The notes below the pieces were generated by a model. It did not search any database, was not told where the DNA came from, and was given only the letters and a program-made list of their open reading frames with translations. 64,000 bases of DNA from Polychytrium aggregatum (Eukaryota; Chytridiomycota; Chytridiomycetes; Polychytriales): NCBI RefSeq assembly GCF_025602895.1, contig NW_026516265.1:186001-250000 (forward strand), read 5' to 3'. This document shows positions 21,812-32,496 of the stretch, piece after piece. Made by a program: the position numbers and the translations under genes. Every line of letters begins with the position of its first letter. Position 1 is the stretch's first letter.

Positions 21812-23643
21812 CTATCGCCGCTGCTTCTTCCCGCCCCGGCCCGAGGTTCTGCCGCGGGTGCGGTCGCTCTGCCAGTCCTGCCCGTCAGGGCCGTGCTTCT
21901 TCTTTTTCCGGTCGAGCAGGGAGCTCTGCTTGCCGTACCGATGGTCCTCGTTCTCACGGAGACCGAGGATCTCGTGGTCCTCAACATCCGGGATAACCAA
22001 CGGCGCATCTCCTTCGCCGCCATCGCCGCCATCGCCGCCCAAGAAAAAGTCGTCGGTATCTGGTCACGGCAGTTGGCGATGGGATGCAAATAAACAGAAA
22101 AGCAGCCAGGGTAAGTCAGGGAGTGGCATGCTGTGGCAAGCACACCAACATCCATGGATAAATGACTGCCAGGCGACGGAAGCTGCTGCAAGCTGCGTCA
22201 GCGGATGTGCGGGAGCGAGCACCACCCAGGCTATGAGCGCAAGTGGGAGATGGAGCAACGTACCTTCGAGTGCCGGCTGGTCGCTCTCATTTTCTTCGAC
22301 CGGAGTGGCCGTGACTTGCTCGGCTTTATCTGTCGATGCGGACTTGGAGGCCTTCTTGGTCTTTCGGCTCTTTTTCGAGTCTGTCGCATTGTCAACTGGG
22401 GCGGGGGAAGTTGCTGGTTTGCTCTTCAGGACTGGAGGAGGGACGGCCGCCTTCTTGGTTTTCGTTTTGGCTGGCAGCTGCCCCTCATCGGGGCCGGTTC
22501 CGGGGGCCTTTGCAGACGATCCGAACACATCGGCTTGCCGCAGGACCAGTCCGTCATGGATCAAGCCATCGGTAACAAGCTCGGATATCTTCATCTTGAT
22601 TGCTCGTCGCTCCTTGTTGGTATCCGCCTCGACATCAAAGCCTGCAGTCTCGGCGTCCAGTTCAGAGGGATCGGTTGACTCATCGGGCTCGTTCTTTGGA
22701 AAGAGAGCAATGTATTTCATGTCCCGCGGATAATGCTGGATGTAGTTCATCAGCACCTTGTAGTAGTGCAGCTGGCGTAGTAGTGCCTCGTCCGGCTCGG
22801 TGCTATCGGCGACAAGCTTCTCGGCCTGGCGGAGCTTCCGAGAGACCTTTTTCTGTTCTGTTGAATAGATGGGTTGTGGCGACAGCAGCATGGTGTCGAG
22901 GGGGTGGTGTTGCAGTGAAACACGAGTTTAAGTCGAGTGGCTCAGGACGACACAGCGCCTGGAGCAGACACTGTTGTCGCTGGCCCTGATCAAAGGAAAG
23001 AAACATGGTGATGCCACCGGGAGTGTTTCAATCGACCCGAGCGCGCACTCACCCACGAATCGAAGGTACTTGTACTTCTCGTACAGGGTCTTCTCCTTCT
23101 GCTCCTGGGTGTTCTCGCTGACCTCGAATTTGAGCGATTGGAGGCGTCGTTCGAGTTCGACCCGAACGTCTGCTGCGAGATTGGGCTAGATGCACGGGGG
23201 ACAGACGATGGCTTCCATGTCAGTACTCAGCACGACGGCTGCCGGAGCTCACCAGTCCGGTGCATCCATAGCCATCTGGCGGAGATTGATAGCAGGGTCG
23301 GCGAGGTCCCTGATCTGGCTCGACAGAGGCGAGGTCCCTGATCTGGCTCGACAGAGGCGAGGTCCGTAATCTGGCTCGACAGAGGCGAGGTCCGTGATCT
23401 GGCTTGATAGCGGCGACAACCCACCCGTTTGAGCAGCCGCTCGGTGTCGCGGATCCGTTTCCTGACAGCTGCGCTTGAGTGCGATTCTTGCTGCGGGCCC
23501 TTGACGATCTTTTTGTACTTTTTGGCGTCGGCTGATTTGGCATTGGTGTTGGTAGGCTTTGAGCTGGCATCCAGGTGCTTCTGCTTCTTGGCAGGCTGAT
23601 CGGCGGCCTCGGCCGAACGGGTGCGTTTTTGAGTATCTTTCAT
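21812..23643 (-). CDS. EFG1: rRNA-processing protein EFG1
   Basis: Minus-strand multi-exon gene beginning MKDTQKRTRSAEAADQ at 23643. Exon 1 ends KRIRDTERLLKR. The next coding exon (about 23180-23060) reads NLAADVRVELERRLQSLKFE and leads to EKYKYLRFVG. The following one (about 22860-22265) starts EQKKVSRKLRQAEKL. This order matches the EFG1 domain (PF10153), a nucleolar coiled-coil factor needed for 18S rRNA maturation. A long, charged Lys/Ser/Ala-rich tail follows, and a last exon ends KKKKHGPDGQDWQ...GGKKQRR at 21812. Basic tails of this kind suit a nucleolar RNA-associated protein. The intron after LLKR holds four 28-bp repeats. Confidence 0.88.
23303..23414. repeat. 28-bp unit, four tandem copies
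   Basis: Four head-to-tail units (GAGGTCC.TGATCTGGCTCGA...), the last one more diverged, lie inside the first intron of EFG1. The units are contiguous with no spacers, so this is a minisatellite. Confidence 0.9.
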
Positions 23644-25321
23644 GATGGATGCGTTGGGGCAGACCGCGATTTCGTTGCAGTGTTGTGCAGTTGACGACCG
23701 GATGCGATCGGGACGGATATCAGAGCGATCAAGTCGGATTCGGTACGATCGAGTCCTCAGTCGAGAGCTTCAGCCGGGCAAACGAGATGCAAACAACAGG
23801 GCCGGCGTATCGATAGACCCCAGGAACAGCCAACGAGGATCCGAGGAAGCCACAGCGAAACCACAGCGAAACCACAGCGAAACCTCAGGGAAACCCCAAG
23901 AAAATCCAAGAAAATCCAAGAAAAATCAAAAATGAAAGGGCAATCAGGCGGAAATGAAGCGCCCGGCTCGAGCCGGCGTCGCCCGCGGCTCGATCCGACA
24001 CCAGCAGGGTGTGACGGCGCCGGCGCGGTGTGACACCAGGCGACACGGCGCTTACGTCAGCGCCGCGACCCGCCGCCGCCACGCAAGGTCCGACCGCCTT
24101 TCTCCGACCTGAGAAAGTGCCAACAGACAGACGGGCATTGGAGCGATGCGGGTCGCCGATGCCGTGGGCAGGACACATATCGCATCGAAGAGGGTGGATG
24201 CTGCCCTCGACATGCACTCGACATGCACTCGACAGGGCCGTCTCCACTTGGCAACCCCTCGATGTCTGGCCACTCGCCTTCCACATCGACACTGCAGCCG
24301 GCACCCCCCCCGCGCTGCCAGCTGGGGCAGCACACAGAACAACGGCGCCGATGCGCGCGCGCACACACACACGGCACCCGCCCCGCACGCTGTTTCGCTC
24401 TTTTTTTGCAGCGCTTTTTTTTGCAGAGCCTGCCGGCCAGATGGGCATCGAGCCAACCCAGCGCTTGCCCAGGCGGCCTCCCTGTTGTTCATCTGCGACC
24501 TCTGCATCCCGCACCGGTACTCTCCCTCGCCTGCCTGCCTGCTGTGCCGACTGCCGTGCTGACTGCTGTCCTCGCCTACCGTGACCGCCTCGTCGTCCGA
24601 TCTCGTCGTCCTCTGAATTCAGGTAACCAGCGCCATCGCCATGCCCGGCCTCTCCTGGTCTTTGATCAGACACCACCAATCCACCTTCTATTCGCACACC
24701 AGTGATCGCCCAGTACTATTCCCGCATCCTGGGCTCCTTGCTGCTCGTGCCGTGCTGTCGTTGAGTACCCGGCGAGCTGCCCCGTCCCTTGGCTCTGCCC
24801 ACTCGCCCTCGGGCTCTGTCCGGGTGGCTCCGACGCTTGTCTGGAGAGCTATCCGAGACAGACATTGGCTTGGCCTCCACTCCACTCCCAATCTATCTTC
24901 TGGCATGTTCTGCTGCCGAGAAGTGGATGCCCGCGGCCCCTCTGTCCTGCACCGGATTACTCCCCGGCATCCTGCTGGGTCTGCTCGCGGCAGTGCCCTC
25001 GGTGTCGGCGGGGCCTTGGGTCTCTGCCATCGGAGAATCAAATTCGCACCAGCGACCTCAGCCGCCCGACACACTTCTGACTTTCGATCGGAGTTCCCAT
25101 AACCCGCTCTCACCTTCCCCAGACACGCCGACCCACCACACCCACCCACCCCCGTCCCCATCCGCCCAAGCATATACTCGCCCCCTCCCCAAGCAACCCG
25201 CTGGCCTGTCCATACTCCCATGCGCCGTCGCTAACACCAATCGTCCCTCTGCCTTGTTGCTTCGTCCATTTTCGCCGCCTCGTCGCCCTCCCAGAACGCC
25301 CATCACCGCTCGCGTCCGAGT
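23644..25321. other. Divergent intergenic region
   Basis: 1.7 kb between EFG1 and the Zn2Cys6 gene. It has a triplicated AAACCACAGCG word near 23860-23880, a GCGCACACAC run at 24355 and pyrimidine-rich stretches. No convincing coding frame was found; it is probably promoter and leader DNA of both genes. Confidence 0.5.
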
Positions 25322-27225
25322 ATGCCTTCCATCCAGCACCCTGCCTCTCCGACCATCGTCAAGACTGAAATGCAGACCTCAAACTCCTTGGATGACCTCT
25401 TGCCGCCTACCCCTTCGGCTCCTGCTCCAGATCCGCTCCCTCCATCGCCTCCGCCAGCCTCGATGGTGGATGTCTCGGCCGCCACCGCTTCTGTTTCGGA
25501 CGCTCCCCCGTCGGCACCCTCCCCAACTGCCCAAGAGCCACTGCATGAGCAACAGCAACAGCAGCAGCAGCAGCCGGCACTACCGCAACAGCAGCTACAG
25601 CAACAACCCGCCGCGGCGCTGTCACTGCCCTTCTTTGGCGCTGACTCCATCATGCGTGCTGCCGAGGCCGTTACGGCTTTTCAGTCCGGTGTCCCCATCG
25701 ATCCTGCCATCATCGCCGCCGCCCGCATCCAGCTTGCCAACCTTGCCGAGTCCAGCACCTTTGCTTCCCAAGTTGCCGCCGGTGGCTTCGTGGCCTCACA
25801 GCCCTTTTCGTCGCCGCTTCCGGCTGCTGGATCGATCAAATCGCCTGCCTCGGAGTCGTCCGGCTCGACGCCTACTACCCCTCCCTCGTACCCAACCACT
25901 CCAAATTCGTCGCGAAAGCACCGGGCACGCATCGATCCAGAAACCGGTTTGGTCATCAAGCGCGAGCAAGTCAAGCACGCTTGTGGTGTGTATCGGTGCG
26001 GCAGCAATGTCACCGTCGTCCAGATCAGCCGTAGGCAATGGGCCGATACCGTTGTATCGACAAGCGCTGCCTTCCTGGCTCGATCCGTGGACAGTGGCTC
26101 CTCCAAAGCTGTTATCTGAGCTGACCTGTTCTTGCACATCTCTGTTCCCAACACCGCGATCGCCGGCCTCGCTCCAGTGCACTGCAAAAAAGCATGCAAA
26201 AAGTGCGATGACCAGCGACCGTGCTCGCGGTGTGTCAAGCTGGGATACGATGCGACCTGTGTGGATTCGGAACGCAAGGTTCGCAAAAAGGGTACGTCCT
26301 CATCCAACCACCGACGCCGTTGCGACTCTGCCAGCAGATCTGCACCCTGGGCTGGGCTGGGCTGGGCTGGGCTGGGCTGGGCTGGGCTGGGCTGGGCTGA
26401 ACACGGTGCTCCACTCTGCCTGCCGCATTCCCGTGGTTGTCGCTGAGTCGGCAAAGCTCGGGTCGTATATCTCACCTCGCGTGTACTCAATGTCCTGGCG
26501 CAACTCTTCCCTTCTGTTCCTCGCCTCTGATCCCACGGCCTCAATCATGGCGGATCTATTATGGACCAACGTGGTCACCGCTCTGCTCAACATGGACAAC
26601 GGCCCTCGATCCACGACCCTACTCGGCTTGCACTCCTGCGCGCCTTCCTCTCTCTTCCCTCCAACTCAATCTACGCGAAACCTATCCAGGTGTCCCTCGC
26701 GGCCCCTACAAACCAAAGGCCCCGAGCTCCACCCGCGCGACACCCGAGTCTGATCCTGATGTGCATTTCACCTCCCCACATGCATCTGACGCCCATTCCG
26801 CTCCCCGGAGCCAGCACACAGAGACCAGCGACTCGCTCCTATTATCCCACCGCATTCTGCAGGATAACCCTGGATTCCTGCACCACCAACTCGGCCGAGA
26901 GCACCAGGATGGCGCCTCGCTGCCCTTCCCGTCCTCGGCGGCGTCGGCGATCCATCCGCAGTATCTGCAAGCCTATCAGTACGCAACCGATGTCCGCGAT
27001 GTCCGCAACTTTCGTGGCCCGCAGAGCGCCAGTGTCGGCAGTCATGGTGGCCATTTGCACGGCGCCAGCTCGGCAGCGAGCGCCATGTCCAGCCCCTTGG
27101 CAGACGATACGATTCAGAAAGCAAACTCGGCCAACAGCAGCGGGAACGCCGTTTCCGTCGGCAAGATCAACCCCCTCGACATCCTGGCCATTGTGGCCGA
27201 CGGGGTGTGCTGGGTCAATCAGTAA
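25322..27225 (+). CDS. Zn2Cys6 transcription factor, ERT1/AcuK-like
   Basis: Exon 1 (25322-25983) gives a Pro/Ser-rich N-terminus with a polyQ tract (about residues 77-100) and ends VKHAC. Exon 2 (26178-26291) continues VHCKKACKKCDDQRPC, SRCVKLGYDATC. Together they form a Gal4-type binuclear cluster, Cx2Cx6Cx5Cx2Cx8C, with one extra Cys. The CDDxRPCxRCVKxG pattern resembles the ERT1/AcuK gluconeogenesis regulators, but that subgroup call is tentative. Downstream exons are less certain: an in-frame tail through PYKPKAPSS...LDILAIVADGVCWVNQ ends at 27225. The region 26292-26690 contains a pentanucleotide repeat and an unresolved exon. The product is a sequence-specific nuclear regulator; its targets are unknown. 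Confidence 0.72.
26347..26399. repeat. (GGGCT)n pentamer, about 10 copies
   Basis: A perfect pentanucleotide array in the probable second intron of the Zn2Cys6 gene, shortly after the donor at 26292. Confidence 0.9.
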
Positions 27226-27814
27226 CGACTCTGTCAGCCTCGGAGCCTCCATCGATGAATCCTGCGTGTTTGGCGCCACCGGAGCCGTCAATGGATCTGC
27301 TTCTTTTCACAAGCGCATCTGCTCGCCTGCCCCCCGCCACATTGGCTGAACTTGCTGAATAGCCACCATCTACCTGTATCTCGAGCCAATAATGCACGAT
27401 GCTGATCAGCCGCAAGTACGCAGCCTTACGAGTGCCTCCGGACTGCCACTCCTTCTTTTTCCGTCTCCATCCCGTTTCACTTCTCCCGTCTTGTATCCGG
27501 CTCTTTGGGGCCTGCTTTTTGTTGTTCCGACCTGCTCTGCTGTCTTGTATGGATGTCGTGCTTGTGGGTGTGGGTGTGGGTGTAGGCGTGGGTGTGGGTG
27601 TTTTTGGTGCTTCCTTTGCGTTCTTGAAAACGATGATGGATGCTGTCGATTGCTGATTTCTTGACTTGTCCTTCCATCCCGGGCCGGCTTTCCTTCCAAG
27701 GCTCCCCACCCTCAGCCCTGTCGCGGATGCCCCCCCCCTACTTCGGATGCATCTTTGATCGTCCGCTTATGCCGTCGCTTTCGTTCTTGCTTTCGTTCTT
27801 GCTTTCGTTTCTTA
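27226..27814. other. Intergenic region
   Basis: Likely the 3' flank of the Zn2Cys6 gene. GTGTGGGTGTGGGTGTAGG-type repeats lie at 27556-27600 and a TTCTTGCTTTCG triplicate at 27780-27810, just before the transposon end. Confidence 0.5.
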
Positions 27815-28110
27815 CAGCGTTTCCAAAATGAAATGGAACACCCCCGTTTTTAACCAGGACAGAGTTTTTTCTGTGACGTGAATACACCCGCCCACTCATC
27901 GCATTCATGGCCAAACGCAGCCCCCTCGATTTCCGCATCGCTGCATTGCGTTGCTACACCCTCATCCATAGCCTGCGCAAGGTCGCCACCATCTTCAGTG
28001 TGTCCAAAAGCACCATTCCCCGCTGGCACTCCGAGACCAGTGGGCAGGTCGATTGCGGAGACCGGGGGGCGGCTGGTGGTCTTCACTCGGAGGCGGGGCC
28101 TTCGAAGATC
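27815..28110 (+). mobile_element. Transposon 5' end with helix-turn-helix frame
   Basis: Starts next to TA (27813-27814) with CAGCGTTTCC, then AAAATGAAATGGAACACCC. The leader block TTTTCTGTGACGTGAATACACCC is shared with the copies at 42.6 and 14.7 kb. No right end is visible, so it is 3'-truncated. It lies about 245 bp upstream of the KDSR start. Confidence 0.8.
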
Positions 28111-28140
28111 TGCCTTGCTGGTCGGGCTCATCCAGAGTGA
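27907..28140 (+). pseudogene. HTH N-terminal fragment of transposon protein
   Basis: ATG 92 bp after the element's first base opens a frame with LDFRIAALRCYTLIHSLRKV then ATIFSVSKSTIPRW, a classic helix-turn-helix seen at the N-terminus of IS630/Tc1/mariner transposases. After RWHSE the frame becomes Gly-rich and stops at 28140, so the rest is lost or shifted. The leader is shared with the Fanzor element, so this HTH could be the N-terminus of the intact Fanzor-family protein rather than of a separate transposase. Confidence 0.65.
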
Positions 28141-28354
28141 GTTCTGCATTTGGCCTCTTGTGCTCGGCAACCGCCGCTCGTGGAACACAGGTGGCAGCCA
28201 CCGTGCCCACTCGATTTCGGCTCTGTTCTTGGCCATCTCCAGTCTCGGTCGCCTGCCCCCAAGCCAGCATCGTCCTCGCCCCGACTTGCGTCGATCTGCA
28301 CCGACCCGCACCGACCCGCACCGACCCGCACCAACCACCCCCGCCGCGCCCAGT

Positions 28355-30053
28355 ATGGTCTATTCTTTCCTCAGCAACCCGGCCGAGTTTCTGGTCGCCT
28401 TCCTCGTCTTCGTCATTGGCGTCCCGGTCCTGTCGCTGTCGTTTTTGATCGTCAAGTTCCTGGTGCTCTCGAGACTGAACCCCAAGAAGCTCGAGAAGGC
28501 CGTCTCGGGTCGACACATCCTCCTGACGGGCGCCTCCAAGGGCCTGGGCCGCTCGGTCGCCTTGATCCTGGCCAAGCACGGCGCCCATCTCACCCTCGTC
28601 GCCCGCGGCAACGACCGCAACGAGGATGGCAAGTCGTCCCTGGACCTGATCGTCGAGGAGTGCCGCCGACTCGCCCCCGCCCATGTCGAGCCCGCCCACA
28701 TTGCCGGAATCCCCACCGATCTCATGAGCTTGAGCTCGACCGTGCAGATGGTCCGCGCTGCCATCCAGGCCCGCGGCCCGTTCTACTGGGTCCTTGGCTG
28801 TGCCGGAGGCTCCGTCCCCAGCTTCTTTGCCGACAGCGTCCCCTCAGACCCGACCAAGTTGGCCCGCTTCGAGCGCGAGATCCAATCCAACTACCTCACG
28901 GCCGCCAACGTCGTTGGTGCCGTCATCCACAACTCCAAGCATGGAGGTCTGGCTGGCAACTTGGACGAGGGTGTCGAGGGCCGCGATCTCTGCGTGGGCA
29001 TCCCGATCCAGGACGCCCAGACCCTGCCCAAGCGCTTCGTCTTTGTTGGCTCGATGCTCTCGATCTTGAGCTTTGCCGGCTATTCATCCTACTCGGCCAG
29101 GTGAGTCCGATACCAAGGTGGCTGAGCGAGCGGCATGTAAAGAGTTGCGAGTTGAGGCTGCAGCCCGCGGCCAGCTGGCACATGCGGGTGGATCGGAAGG
29201 CAGAGCTGGTTCGCCTTGGGGCAGCCTCGCTGATTCGGGTCGCTAAAGAACAAGCGTCGCCCACAAACCGATCCTGCACCGTATCTGCGCTCACCGGTCC
29301 TCCATCATACTGATCTCGTATGCTCTTGCCATCTCGCTGCATCCGTTTTCTGACCGACCGACATTGTCGGACACGCCCCAATGCCATCACTGTCGCCGGC
29401 AACAGCAAGTACGCTCTCAAGGGTCTCGTTGACGGCCTCCGCAACGAATTCATCCCCTTCGGCACCAATGTCCAGCTCTTCATCCCCAACAACATCGACA
29501 CCCCTGGCTACGCCGAGGAGATGAAGACCAAGCCTGAGCTCACCAAGACCATCGAGGGTGTCGCCGGACTGCTGTCCCCCGAACACTGCGCCGAGGTCAT
29601 GCTGGCGCTGATCCTCCATGACCGCCCCCTGATCGCCTCGGACCTGCTTGGCGAAATCCTCCGTATCTACGCCCAGTCGATGTGCGTTCGTCCCAGCCCC
29701 GTTACCGAGGCAAGTATTGACGGCTGCTGCGTTATTCTGTCGAGCGGGCTTGGTAGATGGATTGGTTCGCCGTGGAGAAGCCCAGGGCTGATCTCTGCGT
29801 GCGATTTGCATCTGCATTTCGTGTCTGCTTCACCGCTGCTGTCAACAAGAGACTGACATCCTCTGCGATCTCTTCAACTCATCTACGCGCACATATCTGC
29901 ATTCCGCTCCACATCCGGGGTCGGCACTGCAATCTCCTCACACTCCAGGGCTTGGCTCTGCCCCTGCTCAATGTCATTCAAATTTTCTGGAACTTCTTTG
30001 CTGAGCAAGACTGCGCCAAGTACGGACGCAAGATCCTCGGCAAGCAGCAGTAA
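28355..30053 (+). CDS. TSC10: 3-ketodihydrosphingosine reductase
   Basis: Three exons: 28355-29100, 29406-29709 and 29949-30053, 384 residues. An N-terminal membrane segment (about residues 8-38) is followed by the short-chain dehydrogenase fold: LLTGASKGLGRS binds NADPH, VGSMLSILSFAGY supplies the catalytic Ser, and YSASKYALKGLVDGLRNEF supplies Tyr and Lys, split by the first intron. This arrangement, with the late LPLLNVIQIFWNF hydrophobic segment, fits KDSR/Tsc10, the ER enzyme that reduces 3-ketodihydrosphingosine to dihydrosphingosine in sphingolipid synthesis. The second intron needs a GC donor (GAG|GCAAGT at 29710) to keep the frame. The leader abuts a transposon relic. Confidence 0.92.
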
Positions 30054-30924
30054 GCCACCTCATGAGATCTACTTTACCCTTCTCTGGCCCGCCGCCGGCC
30101 TGTCCCCACCAAGATCCAATTCTGCCAGTAGCCGATCGGACACCACCACCACCACCGCCACTGCCATGTTTTCTCGCCGCGGCGCGCCTGGATCTGTTAT
30201 AAAGTTTTGTTGGTCGCTTTGGGAATGCCCTCCCGCTCAGCTTCTGTTCTTTGTTTGTTCTCGATCAGTACTTGTCCCTTTCTCTGTGCCTTTGCTCCAG
30301 TCAATTTTGAGTTGTTGTTTTTGTGCTTCTCCACTCCCGTTGGATTCTTCAGTGCTTGCCTTGCCGTGTCAATCTTGATAAATGCAGTTGTGGCTGTGAA
30401 TGACAGAAGCGGAGCATATACAGCACGAAGCTGGTCATCGTCAATAACAGCCCAGCTCACCTCAGTTCAGTCCAGCCTCCACTCTTTCCTCGGGGTAATA
30501 TTGGGGCTGTGTTGGAGACCATACCATTTCCGGAGTCGTGGTATGGCACAGGAACGGGATGGCCGATAAGATTAGATGTAATGGCATATAGCAGGGGCTG
30601 CAGAGACGGTGGGGTTGGACATATGGTGGGTCGGGGAAGCCAAATCCAAGACGAGGTTTCTGACGGTATCGATATTCCTGAGTAATCAGGGCTCATGCGG
30701 TTGTTGAGGTCGCTGGCGGGGAGGGAGGACCCAACGGTATCGAGCCAGGCTTGTATGTGGGTGAGCGTGTCACCCGATTGATCCCCTGTGGCAGTGCAAT
30801 GATACCGTCGGTATCAACCGCATTATATATTCTCGCCTCGCCCAGGTCTGGCTTGCTTCTCACAACTTCCCTCTCTGTTTCCTATTCATCGCCATCACCC
30901 ACTTGTCTCCCTCACACATTCAGC
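30054..30924. other. Intergenic region upstream of Sel1 gene
   Basis: 870 bp with no convincing coding frame. It holds T-rich sequence after KDSR, GATACCGTCGGTATC-like palindromic words at 30800-30816, and the TATA box of the next gene. Confidence 0.5.
30824..30830 (+). promoter_or_regulatory. TATA box of Sel1-repeat gene
   Basis: TATATAT lies about 100 bp upstream of the ATG at 30925, which supports that start over upstream non-ATG codons. Confidence 0.55.
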
Positions 30925-32496
30925 ATGGCCAACATGAACAAACCTGCTTCAAACACCGCATCCTTTGCCACTCAGCAAATTCAAGCTGAAACCAGCACAG
31001 CCTCTTCGATGCCCGATATCACCCAGCTCTCCCTCGATTACGACCAAGACATCTTCAAAATCGTCTGCTGCAACGACAGCTTCCAGCTCGCTCTCGACCA
31101 CAGCACCATCAAGACCCTGCTCCGAGTGTGCAAACGAGCCCGACCCTTCCTGAGCTCCAAGGTGCCTCGCTTCAACACCTGGTGCCAGAATGCAGGCCTG
31201 TGCAATCCAGAAGGACAGCTGCGAATCGGCCTCACACCGAACGACCAGATTTCCCTCTCCTTGCACTTCGACGATCAAATCACAGCCGACCGATCCTGGC
31301 TCGAAGATCAAGCCGACCAAGGAAACGCTTCTGCCTCGTATCTCCTGGCATACACCCTCCAAGTCATTATCGGTTATTTGAAACGGTCCCAGCAGAAAGG
31401 CCTAAAGCAGCAAATTATCCTCAATCTGATGAGTGCAGCCAAAGCCGATCATGCGATGGCACAGTTCTACTTGGCGGGATGCTATCGCGTAGGATATGGA
31501 GTCGACCAAGACCACGCCAAGGCTATCGAGCTGTACCGCAGTCTGGCCGAACGTGGGATGCCTCAGGCTCAAGTTGCCCTCGGCCAATACTTTGAGAATG
31601 GCGAAGGTGTCAATCAGAGCTTCACCACCGCGATCGAGTGGTATTCCAAGTCCGCCAATCAAGGAAACGACGATGCTCGAGACAGAATGGCGTTCCTCCG
31701 TGGATGGTTCTCGTTCATTGGTCATGGTGTCGAACAGAGTGATGTCGTTGCCTTCAACCACTGGCAGGAGGTCAGTACCAAGTCCACCGATCCAGTCCTC
31801 AAGCCCATCGCCACCCACATGCTTGGTTGGATGCACTACCTCGGCCGAGGAACCGAGCGAAACGAACAGAAAGGCGTCAGAATCATCCGAGAGAACAGAT
31901 CGGATGAGTTCCCTTTCGGAGAGGACGACTGTCTGGCATCGTACTGGAACAACATCAAGTCCAATCAACGCACAGCTCGCAAGTTCTTCGACCTGTGTCA
32001 GCTCGGATCGGACCGAGACTGGTTATGCAGACATCTCATGGCTGTGTGTCTGATGCGTGGATTCGGAACCATCCGAGACCAAGAGAAATCAGCGGCCATC
32101 TTTGAGCAACTCGCCGAGGAAGGCCACAGCGACAGCCAGTTTTGGATCGGAATGTGCTACTACTGGGGCGCGGGAGTATCGCAGGACCACAAGAAGGCAT
32201 TCGAGTGGTATAGCAAGTCGGCCAATCAAGGCAGCTCGTTCGGGCAGTGGATGGTTGGTCATTGCTACTATTTTGGAACCGGAGCTACGCAGGACCAGTC
32301 CAAGGCATTGGAGTGGTATCGCAAATCGACTGAGCAGGGCAATCGATATGGACAATACTACTGCGGTCACTGTTTCCAAAATGGTTGGGGTGTCCCCAAG
32401 GACATCGACACCGCCATCCTCTGGTTCCGCAAGTCCGCCGACCAGGGTTACAAATTTGCCATCGACAGACTCAAGGAACTCGACCAGTGGCCCTGA
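30925..32496 (+). CDS. Sel1-like repeat protein
   Basis: Intronless, 523 residues. After a Ser/Thr-rich N-terminus and a unique region (residues about 40-140), it has at least six Sel1-like (TPR-type) repeats of about 36 residues. Typical units are GYGVDQDHAKAIELYRSLAE, GEGVNQSFTTAIEWYSKSAN, GAGVSQDHKKAFEWYSKSAN, GATQDQSKALEWYRKSTEQG and WGVPKDIDTAILWFRKSADQ. Sel1 repeats are protein-binding scaffolds, used in ERAD (Hrd3) and chitin-synthase activation (Skt5/Chs4), but no flanking domain points to either. No signal peptide or membrane segment is seen. Lack of introns, in contrast to its neighbours, suggests an expanded or retroposed family. Confidence 0.88.
   Translation: MANMNKPASNTASFATQQIQAETSTASSMPDITQLSLDYDQDIFKIVCCNDSFQLALDHSTIKTLLRVCKRARPFLSSKVPRFNTWCQNAGLCNPEGQLRIGLTPNDQISLSLHFDDQITADRSWLEDQADQGNASASYLLAYTLQVIIGYLKRSQQKGLKQQIILNLMSAAKADHAMAQFYLAGCYRVGYGVDQDHAKAIELYRSLAERGMPQAQVALGQYFENGEGVNQSFTTAIEWYSKSANQGNDDARDRMAFLRGWFSFIGHGVEQSDVVAFNHWQEVSTKSTDPVLKPIATHMLGWMHYLGRGTERNEQKGVRIIRENRSDEFPFGEDDCLASYWNNIKSNQRTARKFFDLCQLGSDRDWLCRHLMAVCLMRGFGTIRDQEKSAAIFEQLAEEGHSDSQFWIGMCYYWGAGVSQDHKKAFEWYSKSANQGSSFGQWMVGHCYYFGTGATQDQSKALEWYRKSTEQGNRYGQYYCGHCFQNGWGVPKDIDTAILWFRKSADQGYKFAIDRLKELDQWP

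Noticed and set aside
23303-23414. Regular 28-bp repeats considered as a CRISPR-like array
   Set aside because: Units are contiguous with no spacers, in an intron of a eukaryotic gene.
24789-26753. 654-residue plus-strand open frame
   Set aside because: Overlaps the Zn2Cys6 gene in another frame; Pro/Ser/Arg-rich composition and the GGGCT repeat, no domain.
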